Positions 1-5,667 of a stretch of DNA of 7,775 nt are shown here, one piece after another; position 1 is the stretch's first letter; every line of letters starts with the position of its first letter. The notes beneath the pieces were generated by a model. It did no database searches. It saw nothing but the letters and a program-made list of their open reading frames with translations, and was not told the DNA's origin. Source of the DNA: Oscillospiraceae bacterium (GTDB taxonomy: Bacteria; Bacillota; Clostridia; Oscillospirales; Ruminococcaceae); contig JAHHUA010000082.1 in the NCBI GenBank assembly GCA_020024235.1, positions 1-7,775 on the forward strand. Direction: 5' to 3'. A program made the position numbers and the translations under genes.

Positions 1-238
1 TAATAAGCCTAAGCCTTTGTTTTGTCAATATATTAATGCTGTTTTTTGTCATTTTTTATTTTTTCAGTATTAATTATATATTAATTATGCTTCAACCACT
101 AAATTTAATTAATTGTGTCTATAATATTCTCCTGTATATAAGAAAGTTGCCTTTTAATAATATATTTTCCCCTTTAAAAATTTTTAATAATAATTATCCT
201 TAAAACTGTAAATTTTATATTTTTTTATAGTGGCAGTA
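1..238. other. AT-rich intergenic stretch, no gene seen
   Basis: I see no open frame with a ribosome-binding site, no RNA gene and no terminator hairpin in this stretch on either strand. It is extremely A/T-rich with T tracts. It contains a short direct repeat (68-88, listed separately). A TATAAT hexamer at 120-125 has no acceptable -35 partner 16-18 bp upstream. It is probably the far end of the regulator gene's upstream spacer, and the gene to its left lies outside the window. Confidence 0.6.
68..88. repeat. 10-bp direct repeat, period 11
   Basis: TATTAATTAT occurs at 68-77 and again at 79-88, so the two copies are offset by 11 bp, about one helical turn. A related TATTAATG lies at 31-38. 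Such phasing could present two protein-binding sites on one DNA face. The base composition is so A/T-rich that chance is also a fair explanation. Confidence 0.3.
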
Positions 239-267
239 TTGATTTTTTTTTGTAAAAGATTTATTAT
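239..267 (+). promoter_or_regulatory. Predicted sigma-A promoter of the RpiR-family gene
   Basis: The -35 box TTGATT (239-244) and -10 box TATTAT (262-267) are separated by exactly 17 bp, close to the TTGACA/TATAAT consensus. The start of transcription would fall near 273-275, about 45 nt before the ATG at 320. A palindrome sits directly downstream (277-294). This is a match by eye, not an experimental start site. Confidence 0.55.
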
Positions 268-276
268 ATAAATAAA

Positions 277-294
277 TTGTTGTATTTACTACAA
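277..294. promoter_or_regulatory. Palindromic operator candidate at the rpiR-type promoter
   Basis: The 18-bp sequence has the form TTGT-N-GTA-NN-TAC-N-ACAA, with 7 of 9 symmetric pairs matching. It lies just after the predicted transcription start of the regulator gene, where a bound repressor would block initiation or early elongation. RpiR-family regulators with an N-terminal HTH bind short inverted repeats as dimers, and self-regulation is common in the family. Autoregulation here is inferred from position and symmetry only. Confidence 0.4.
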
Positions 295-319
295 ATTTAA
301 ACAGGTGGTGTTTTTTTAT

Positions 320-1183
320 ATGATGACTGATTTAAAAGATGCTGTTTCTGCCGCAAAATTAACCAAAACCGAAAAAGCCATAGCAGATTTTATTGTAAAA
401 CATGAAACTGAAGTATCATTTATGACAGCCGCAGACATTGCCGCTAAAGTCGGAACCAGTGATGCTTCGGTAATAAGAACTGCCAGAGCTCTTGGTTACA
501 CAGGATTTAACGAATTGCAAAAAGATATTCAGCAAAGTTTGTCCTATAAATCCCGCTATGGCTCCAACAGTATTATGTCCCCTTCACAAAAGCTTATTTC
601 AAATATGCAGGCTTTAAACAGTGTGGATTTGGCTGACAATCAGCTTGGACTTGCCATAAATAATCTAAAGAAAACCATTTCTTATAACACTATTGAAAAA
701 ATAGATGATGTTTCCGATATGCTTATAAATGCAAAAAGAAAATACTTTGTGGGGTTTCGTGTGGCATCAGGTGTTGCGGAATGTTTAGGTATATCCATGC
801 GCCATTTGGTTTCCGATGTGCGTCTTGTAACAAGCGGGGACTTTTCTGCTATAGAATATTTTAACGATATATCCTCCGGCGACTGTGCTTTCTTTGTAAA
901 CTTCCCCCGATACCCCAAAATTATAGACACTTTATTTACTATGGCAAAAAATGCAGGTGCAAAAACCATTATAATGACAGAAAGCAGCTCTGCTCCTCAT
1001 GCAAAAGAAGCTGATATACTTCTTACTGCCAGTGTGGACAGCATGAGTTTTTTTAACTCATATATTGCCCCCGTATTTTTGGCTGAACTTATTGCCGCAG
1101 ATGTTTCCCGCAAAAAAGCCATTGAATGTGAAGTTCGCATGAAAAATCTTGATATATATGTGGGTGAGGCAAATCTTTATTAA
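320..1183 (+). CDS. RpiR/MurR-family transcriptional regulator (HTH + SIS domains)
   Basis: This is a 287-residue cytoplasmic DNA-binding regulator of the RpiR family, whose members sense phosphosugars. The N-terminal helix-turn-helix domain covers about residues 1-75, including the segment from MTAADIAAK (35-43) to ALGYTGFNEL (57-66). A SIS sugar-phosphate isomerase-fold domain covers about 125-260: the KYFVGFRVASG segment (141-151) opens it, and NFPRYPK (194-200) stands where the usual F-x-R-Y motif of this subfamily lies. The length is normal for the family. I chose ATG 320 because AGGTGGTG (303-310) is a good Shine-Dalgarno 9 nt upstream; a GTG at 305 would lie inside that site. ATG 323 is equally possible. 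No sugar-uptake or amino-sugar genes adjoin it, so the effector and regulon cannot be named. A promoter and palindrome upstream suggest self-control. Confidence 0.88.
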   Translation: MMTDLKDAVSAAKLTKTEKAIADFIVKHETEVSFMTAADIAAKVGTSDASVIRTARALGYTGFNELQKDIQQSLSYKSRYGSNSIMSPSQKLISNMQALNSVDLADNQLGLAINNLKKTISYNTIEKIDDVSDMLINAKRKYFVGFRVASGVAECLGISMRHLVSDVRLVTSGDFSAIEYFNDISSGDCAFFVNFPRYPKIIDTLFTMAKNAGAKTIIMTESSSAPHAKEADILLTASVDSMSFFNSYIAPVFLAELIAADVSRKKAIECEVRMKNLDIYVGEANLY

Positions 1184-1204
1184 TCACTTATTTTAAATTT
1201 ACTA

Positions 1205-1233
1205 TTGTTAAATTGCTTTTTTAAAGATATAAT
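1205..1233 (+). promoter_or_regulatory. Predicted sigma-A promoter of ychF
   Basis: TTGTTA (1205-1210) and a perfect TATAAT (1228-1233) are spaced 17 bp apart. This is the best promoter-like pair in the window. Transcription would begin near 1240, about 49 nt before the ychF ATG. No terminator hairpin is visible between the regulator stop (1183) and this promoter, so read-through from the regulator gene is also possible. Confidence 0.6.
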
Positions 1234-1288
1234 AGCATTATACTAAAATTTATTTTTAAATTACATACATTGAATAGGAGTTATTATT

Positions 1289-2392
1289 ATGAAACTAGGT
1301 ATTGTCGGTCTCCCAAATGTGGGAAAAAGCACACTTTTTAATGCAATTACAAATGCAGGAGCTCAATCTGCCAACTATCCTTTCTGCACTATTGAACCAA
1401 ATGTAGGTGTAGTTGCCGTTCCTGATTACAGAATAGACAAGCTGGCAGAAATTCATCAGCCGGATAAAATCACTCCTGCCATGATTGAATTTGTGGATAT
1501 TGCCGGTCTTGTAAAAGGTGCATCCAAAGGTGAGGGTCTTGGCAACAAATTCCTTTCCCATATCAGAGAGGTTGATGCTATTATCCATGTGGTTCGCTGT
1601 TTTGAAGACGGTGAAATTGTCCATGTTGACGGCAGCATAGGCCCTGCCAGAGATATTGAAACTATAAACCTTGAACTGGTTTTCTCCGATATAGACATTG
1701 TAACCAGAAGAATTGACAGAGCTTCCAAAGCTGCAAAAGCTGACAAAAAATTTGCTGAAGAAGTACAAATGCTGGAAAGACTTAAAGCTTTTTTGGAAGA
1801 CGGTAAAAGTGCCAGAGCTTTTGAACTTAAAGATGAAAACGAAGAAGAAATTTTTGCTGATATTCCCCTTCTTTCTGCAAAGCCAATTATTTATGTTGCA
1901 AATATGTGTGAAGCTGACTTTGAAAATGGTAATAATATAGAAGAAAACAAATACTATCAGGAAGTTAAAAAAATTGCCGATGAAGAAAAATCACAAGTTG
2001 TTCCGATTTGTGCAAAAATCGAAGAGGATATCACCGATATGTCCCCGGAAGATAAAATGATGTTCCTTGAAGAACTGGGACTTAACCAGTCAGGTCTTGA
2101 CAGACTTATCAAGGCAAGCTATTCACTTTTAGGTCTTATTTCATACCTGACTGCAGGCAAACCGGAAGTAAGAGCCTGGACAATCAAAAAAGGCACCAAA
2201 GCACCTCAGGCTGCCGGAAAAATTCACTCAGACTTTGAAAAAGGCTTTATCAGAGCAGAAGTTATTTCCTATGATGACTTTATCGCCTGCGGCACTATGG
2301 CTGCTGCCAAAGAAAAAGGTCTTGTAAGACTGGAAGGCAAGGAATATGTTGTTCAGGACGGGGATATTATTCTTTTTAGGTTTAATGTATAA
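1289..2392 (+). CDS. ychF: Redox-responsive ribosome-associated ATPase YchF (Obg family)
   Basis: This is a full-length 367-residue YchF, a near-universal P-loop protein of the Obg branch that hydrolyses ATP rather than GTP, binds ribosomes and is linked to stress responses in Escherichia coli. The P-loop GLPNVGKS is at residues 7-14. The G3 motif DIAG is at 70-73, followed by LVKGASKGEGLGNKFL (74-89). The NMCE motif (205-208) replaces the GTP-specific NKxD, which is the family hallmark for ATP preference. A helical insert covers about 140-195, and a C-terminal TGS domain runs from about 283 to 366. The start is set by TAGGAG (1275-1280), 8 nt before the ATG. The gene has its own promoter (1205-1233) and is followed after about 60 nt by a hairpin, so it is probably mainly monocistronic. 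Nothing is truncated or odd. Confidence 0.97.
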   Translation: MKLGIVGLPNVGKSTLFNAITNAGAQSANYPFCTIEPNVGVVAVPDYRIDKLAEIHQPDKITPAMIEFVDIAGLVKGASKGEGLGNKFLSHIREVDAIIHVVRCFEDGEIVHVDGSIGPARDIETINLELVFSDIDIVTRRIDRASKAAKADKKFAEEVQMLERLKAFLEDGKSARAFELKDENEEEIFADIPLLSAKPIIYVANMCEADFENGNNIEENKYYQEVKKIADEEKSQVVPICAKIEEDITDMSPEDKMMFLEELGLNQSGLDRLIKASYSLLGLISYLTAGKPEVRAWTIKKGTKAPQAAGKIHSDFEKGFIRAEVISYDDFIACGTMAAAKEKGLVRLEGKEYVVQDGDIILFRFNV

Positions 2393-2453
2393 TTAAATTT
2401 TGGGACAATCCTTTTAAACAAAGCGAAAAACTTGGGTTTATAAATTAATTTTC

Positions 2454-2477
2454 GGGCAGAGTTTTGTGGCTCTGCCC
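2454..2477 (+). terminator. Hairpin after ychF, probable terminator or attenuator
   Basis: GGGCAGAG (2454-2461) pairs perfectly with CTCTGCCC (2470-2477) around an 8-nt loop. It stands out as the only GC-rich patch in this spacer. The following tract is short (TTT then AAAA), so termination may be leaky. It ends only 35 nt before the ATG of the next gene, so it could also act on that gene's leader. Confidence 0.55.
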
Positions 2478-2484
2478 TTTAAAA

Positions 2485-2490
2485 TATAAT
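2485..2490 (+). promoter_or_regulatory. Possible -10 element for the citC-like gene
   Basis: A perfect TATAAT lies 22 nt before the citC ATG and directly after the hairpin. No convincing -35 box exists: TTGTGG (2464-2469) is 15 bp away and lies in the hairpin loop. If used, transcription would start near 2497, giving a very short leader that still contains the GGAG ribosome-binding site (2500-2503). Confidence 0.3.
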
Positions 2491-2512
2491 AAAATTTTTG
2501 GAGATGATATTT

Positions 2513-3559
2513 ATGTATGAATACACAGAAAAACAAATTTCCAAATACAGCAAAAAAGACAATGAAAAATTGCTGGAACTTTTAAATAAAGAGGGCATAA
2601 AAAAAGACAACAATTTAGAATATACCATGGGGCTTTTTGACGGTGAAAAATTAATTGCCACAGGTTCGGTATTTAAAAATACTCTCCGCTGTATGGCTGT
2701 GGATTCCTCTTATCAGGGTGAAGGACTTTTAAATCAGGTGGTAACTCATCTTGTCAACATGGAAGCCGAAAGGGGAATTTATCATCTTTTTCTATACACA
2801 AAATGCGACAAAGGTGCTTTTTTTGAAGGTCTTGGCTTTAATGAAATTGCAAGGGCAGACAATTTAGCCTTATTTATGGAAAACAGAAAAAACGGATTTT
2901 CTGACTATCTTAAACAGCTTAATGCCGAAAGCGAAAATACCTATGGCAAACAGGCTGCAATAATAATGAATGCAAATCCCTTTACACTGGGACATCTTCA
3001 TTTAGTGGAAAAAGCCTCCTCAGAAAACGACTTTGTACACTTATTTGCAGTGTCCGAAGACAGTTCCTTAGTGCCTTTTTATATTAGATATGACCTTATT
3101 AAAAAGGGAGTTTCCCACCTTAAAAATGTAATTGTCCACACTACAGAAAGCTATATGATTTCTTCTGCCACTTTTCCCTCTTATTTTATAAAGGAAAGTG
3201 ATGATGTTGCATTGGCACAAGCGGAAATTGACATTTCCATATTTAAAAAAATTGCAGAAACTTTAAACATTTCCGTCAGATATGTGGGTGAAGAACCTTT
3301 CAGTCAGGTAACAGCTATTTACAATAAGGTTATGGAACAGGAACTTAAAAAAGCAGGCATTGATTGTGTCATCATTCCCAGATTTGAAAAAGACGGTACT
3401 CCTGTCAGCGCATCCCATGTAAGAAGTCTTATTAAAAACGGAGATTTTCACAAAATGAAAAATCTGGTACCCGAAAGCACATATAATTTCTTTACTTCAT
3501 CAAAAGCAGAGGAAGTTATAAATAAAATCAAAGAATGTAATGATGTAATTCATCATTAA
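2513..3559 (+). CDS. citC: [Citrate (pro-3S)-lyase] ligase (CitC family)
   Basis: This 348-residue protein has the two-domain build of citrate lyase ligase, the enzyme that uses ATP and acetate to acetylate the thiol of the prosthetic group on the acyl carrier subunit CitD, switching citrate lyase on. An N-terminal GNAT-like fold covers about residues 1-130, with the acetyl-CoA-loop-like stretch VDSSYQGEGLLNQ at 63-75. A nucleotidyltransferase domain follows: NPFTLGH (155-161) carries the T/HxGH motif, SSATFPSYF (217-225) and GEEPFSQVTAIYN (259-271) are CitC signatures, and VSASHVR (298-304) is the ISxxxR-type ATP motif. ATG 2513 is preferred because GGAG (2500-2503) sits 9 nt upstream; a TTG at 2498 overlaps that site. 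No citD, citE, citF, citX or citG lies nearby, so its partner must be encoded elsewhere, or it may act on another carrier. The family call is firm and the substrate is inferred. Confidence 0.9.
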   Translation: MYEYTEKQISKYSKKDNEKLLELLNKEGIKKDNNLEYTMGLFDGEKLIATGSVFKNTLRCMAVDSSYQGEGLLNQVVTHLVNMEAERGIYHLFLYTKCDKGAFFEGLGFNEIARADNLALFMENRKNGFSDYLKQLNAESENTYGKQAAIIMNANPFTLGHLHLVEKASSENDFVHLFAVSEDSSLVPFYIRYDLIKKGVSHLKNVIVHTTESYMISSATFPSYFIKESDDVALAQAEIDISIFKKIAETLNISVRYVGEEPFSQVTAIYNKVMEQELKKAGIDCVIIPRFEKDGTPVSASHVRSLIKNGDFHKMKNLVPESTYNFFTSSKAEEVINKIKECNDVIHH

Positions 3560-3570
3560 TTTTAAGAATA

Positions 3571-3636
3571 AAACACCTTTAAACTGCATATTCATTTAAC
3601 ATAAAACAAAGAATGGATGTGAGTTTATAGGTGTTT
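3571..3636 (+). promoter_or_regulatory. 22-pair hairpin covering the SD and GTG start of the next gene
   Basis: The 5' arm 3571-3593 is complementary to 3611-3636. There are 8 pairs (AAACACCT with AGGTGTTT), one T-T mismatch, 6 pairs (TAAACT with AGTTTA), a one-base bulge, 4 pairs including one G-U, a two-base bulge, and 4 final pairs (ATTC with GAAT). The 17-nt loop is 3594-3610. The 3' arm holds the only Shine-Dalgarno-like stretch (3615-3623) and the start codon (3631-3633) of the downstream gene. No U tract follows on either strand, so it is not a normal intrinsic terminator. Its likely role is to limit translation of read-through transcripts from citC. This is inferred from pairing alone. 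Confidence 0.55.
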
Positions 3637-4125
3637 ACTTTATCATTTAGAATTAAAGCAAAACAAATTATAACCTGTTGCTGTGCTCTTGGTATTTTGG
3701 CAGGGGGCTTTGTTATGGCTAAAGGAATAATAAACAAAAAAGCCACGGAGGCTTCTGTTTCCCTTTCGGAAACCTATCAAAATCTTCCAAAAGCCAAAAT
3801 CAATGATGACCGAATAAAAATTGCAGAAATACTTGGCTGGCAAATTGACAGTGAACCTTTGGAAGTAGAGGAAATAGTTATTCCCGAAAAATTTGATGAG
3901 GTATATTCCAAATACAACGAACTGCAAAAATCCATGGGATTTGACCTTGAAAAACATAAAGGCGATAAATGTAAACGCTATTGCTACAAGGTCAAAAACT
4001 ACAAAGGTGATGAAGATGTGGTAATAAATATGCTTATCTATCAAAACAGACTTATAGGCGGAGATATTTCCTCACGGGAACTGGGCGGTTTTATGAAGCC
4101 TCTGATGTCGGAAAATTCCAAATAA
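3631..4125 (+). CDS. Small membrane-anchored protein, DUF4830-like
   Basis: This 164-residue protein has a short basic N-terminus (RIKAKQ, residues 7-12), one hydrophobic segment at about 13-31 that includes a Cys-Cys-Cys run (17-19), and an extracytoplasmic domain of roughly 130 residues. I see no lipobox or clear signal-peptidase site, so it is probably a single-pass anchored protein. The soluble part has the pattern I associate with DUF4830: RIKIAEILGWQIDSEP (61-76), IPEKFDEVYSKYNELQKSMG (84-103), KRYCYKVKNY (115-124) and a closing IGGDISSRELGGFM (142-155). No function is known to me. GTG 3631 is the only start that keeps the membrane segment, because an in-frame TAG lies immediately before it (3628-3630) and the next ATG (3715) is past the hydrophobic stretch. 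Its ribosome-binding site is weak and buried in a hairpin. It probably depends on citC transcription, since I see no promoter. Confidence 0.75.
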   Translation: MFTLSFRIKAKQIITCCCALGILAGGFVMAKGIINKKATEASVSLSETYQNLPKAKINDDRIKIAEILGWQIDSEPLEVEEIVIPEKFDEVYSKYNELQKSMGFDLEKHKGDKCKRYCYKVKNYKGDEDVVINMLIYQNRLIGGDISSRELGGFMKPLMSENSK

Positions 4126-4136
4126 TATATACACAA

Positions 4137-4176
4137 AAAGCACAGAACATTTTTCTGTTCTGTGCTTTGGTTTTTT
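4137..4176. terminator. Bidirectional intrinsic terminator between convergent genes
   Basis: A perfect 13-bp stem, AAAGCACAGAACA (4137-4149) with TGTTCTGTGCTTT (4156-4168), encloses a 6-nt loop. On the plus strand it is followed by GG and six T (4171-4176). On the minus strand the stem begins right after the MATE stop and its 3' side runs into a T tract (complement of 4135-4139). The plus-strand T tract overlaps the MATE stop codon (4175-4177). It is the shared end of both transcription directions. Confidence 0.92.
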
Positions 4177-5533
4177 ATTGTTCTTTTATGTAATTGTCCA
4201 AATGTTTTTGGAAAACCGCAAAGAATATTATTGTAGATTGGACTGAGCCGAAAATATCTGCGGCAGGTTCTGCATAAAAGGCATTTTGAGCTATTGACAT
4301 AATGGGAAATACAAAAGTAAAAATCAAAAAGGAAAGCTTTCTGCAGGCTGAAAGATAAAGTGCTGTTTTTATTCTGCCCAAAGCAGTCAATGAATCCACA
4401 AATACATATTGAAGAGCCAGCGGAATAATAGCCAGTGTAAATACTTTTATACCCCAAACCGAAATTGCGGCGGTATCGGGACTTTCTGTAAAAAATGCCA
4501 CAAAATACTCCCCACAGAATCTTGAAACCAAAAACATGGAGGTTGTGAGAATAAGAGCTAAAATAACTGCATATTTTATGGAATCTTTTACTCTTTTTGC
4601 CTTTTTTGCACCAAAGTTAAAACTAATTAAAGGCTGAACTCCCCCTGAAATACCGATAAGGGGTCCTGTGATAAGCAAAAAGTAACTTTGTACAATGGTA
4701 ACAGCGGAAATAAGCATATCGCCCTGACTTCCGCCGTACATCTGCAAGACAGTGTTCATAGCTATAATGATAACACTGTCGGTGGCAATGATTATAAAGG
4801 GGGAAATACCCACTTTTATAATTTGACGCATCAAATTCCAGTCATAGTTTCCAAAAGAAATTTTTATTTTAACTCTTTTCCCGAAAAGGAACAAAAGTGC
4901 ATATAAACAGGATAAAAACTGTGAAATAACAGTAGCCACAGCACCGCCTGCAACACCCATTTTAAATCCGAAAATAAATACAGGGTCTAAAATAATATTG
5001 CTGACAGCACCTATAAATACTGTAATCATACCGTTTAATGAAAAACCCTGACAGGTGATAAAATAATTAAGTCCTAGTGCCAGCAATGCAAAAAATGTAC
5101 CCATAGTGTAAATAGTAAGGTAAGTATCAGCATATTCAAAAGTGGCAGGGCTTCCTCCGAATATATTTATCATCTGTTTTTTTGTGAGTAAAAATATTGT
5201 GGTAAGCACTGCTGAAAACATCAAAAGCATAAGAAAGCTGTTTGATAAAATTTTTTTAGCTTCCTTGTCGTCCCCTCTGCCCATAGTAGTTGCCATCATA
5301 ATGGAACCGCCTATACCTACAAGTGTACCAAAAGATGAAATAAATGTAACTATAGGTCCACAGACTCCTACTCCAGCCAATGCCAAATCCCCAATAACGG
5401 GAATATGTCCTATATACATTCTGTCTATTATACCATAAAGCACATTGACAAGCTGAGCCAACATGGCGGGTATTGTCAGTTTTAAAACCAGTGAAAATAC
5501 GGAATCATTTCCTAAATCATTATCTTTTTTCAT
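4175..5533 (-). CDS. MATE-family multidrug/sodium antiporter
   Basis: This 452-residue integral membrane protein of the MATE family exports cationic drugs or metabolites in exchange for Na+ or H+. Its length and about twelve hydrophobic segments are typical. Recognisable motifs in the N-half are IPAMLAQLVNVLYGIIDRMY (21-40), ATTMGRGDDKEA (81-92) and GAVSNIILDPVFIFGF (175-190). In the C-half they are GGVQPLISFNFGAKK (297-311), ALGRIKTA (384-391) and the late EPAAD (422-426) before the last helix. The two halves reflect the family's internal duplication. ATG 5533 follows AAAGG (5548-5544) by 10 nt. The upstream spacer to nif3 is 134 nt, packed with inverted repeats and a TATAAT on this strand, so the gene may have its own regulated promoter. 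The transported substrate cannot be told from sequence. The stop codon lies within the terminator's T tract. Confidence 0.93.
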   Translation of the reverse strand: MKKDNDLGNDSVFSLVLKLTIPAMLAQLVNVLYGIIDRMYIGHIPVIGDLALAGVGVCGPIVTFISSFGTLVGIGGSIMMATTMGRGDDKEAKKILSNSFLMLLMFSAVLTTIFLLTKKQMINIFGGSPATFEYADTYLTIYTMGTFFALLALGLNYFITCQGFSLNGMITVFIGAVSNIILDPVFIFGFKMGVAGGAVATVISQFLSCLYALLFLFGKRVKIKISFGNYDWNLMRQIIKVGISPFIIIATDSVIIIAMNTVLQMYGGSQGDMLISAVTIVQSYFLLITGPLIGISGGVQPLISFNFGAKKAKRVKDSIKYAVILALILTTSMFLVSRFCGEYFVAFFTESPDTAAISVWGIKVFTLAIIPLALQYVFVDSLTALGRIKTALYLSACRKLSFLIFTFVFPIMSIAQNAFYAEPAADIFGSVQSTIIFFAVFQKHLDNYIKEQ

Positions 5534-5535
5534 TT

Positions 5536-5662
5536 TTATTTGACCTTTCTTATAAAATTCACTTTAAATCATTATACACTTTGCTAAAATAAAAATCCAG
5601 TGATAAATTTACAGAATATTTTAGTTGATAAGTGAATTTTACTGATAAAATATGTCAAATAA
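5536..5662. repeat. Nested inverted repeats filling the nif3-MATE spacer
   Basis: Four blocks match in mirrored order: TTATTTGAC (5536-5544) with GTCAAATAA (5654-5662); TAAAATTCACTT (5553-5564) with AAGTGAATTTTA (5630-5641); ATCA (5568-5571) with TGAT (5626-5629); and CTAAAATA (5584-5591) with TATTTTAG (5617-5624). That gives 33 paired bases with small unpaired gaps. The MATE Shine-Dalgarno falls in the gap between the first two blocks. Candidate explanations are paired operators, an RNA fold over the MATE start in read-through transcripts, or a decayed palindromic mini-element. Confidence 0.5.
5571..5599 (-). promoter_or_regulatory. Possible promoter of the MATE gene
   Basis: On the minus strand a perfect TATAAT (5576-5571) has TGGATT (5599-5594) 17 bp upstream. 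The -10 is excellent and the -35 is poor. Transcription would start near 5564, exactly where the AAGTGAATTTTA arm of the inverted repeat begins. That is a typical place for a repressor site. Confidence 0.4.
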
Positions 5663-5667
5663 TTTAC

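Noticed and set aside
120..137. TATAAT at 120-125 and an AGGAG on the minus strand near 131-136 as signals for a leftward or rightward gene
   Set aside because: The TATAAT has no -35 partner. The AGGAG has no ATG/GTG/TTG at a suitable distance that opens a frame.
1295..1768. Long open frames (157 and 96 codons) antisense to ychF
   Set aside because: They lie wholly inside a clear, full-length ychF, have no ribosome-binding site or family likeness, and look like by-products of the codon usage of the real gene.
2498..2512. TTG 2498 as the citC start
   Set aside because: It would overlap the GGAG ribosome-binding site. ATG 2513 is placed correctly behind that site.
3571..3636. Reading the citC downstream hairpin as an intrinsic terminator
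   Set aside because: No T run follows the stem on either strand, and the stem is A/T-rich with a large loop.
3643..4044. 133-codon minus-strand frame opposite the DUF4830-like gene
   Set aside because: Its hydrophobic, Phe-rich translation is what the complement of the Lys/Glu-rich real gene gives. It has no start signal.
4041..4457. 138-codon minus-strand frame overlapping the MATE 3' end and the terminator
   Set aside because: It runs through a strong bidirectional terminator and two real genes in other frames, and its Cys/Tyr-rich translation is not protein-like.
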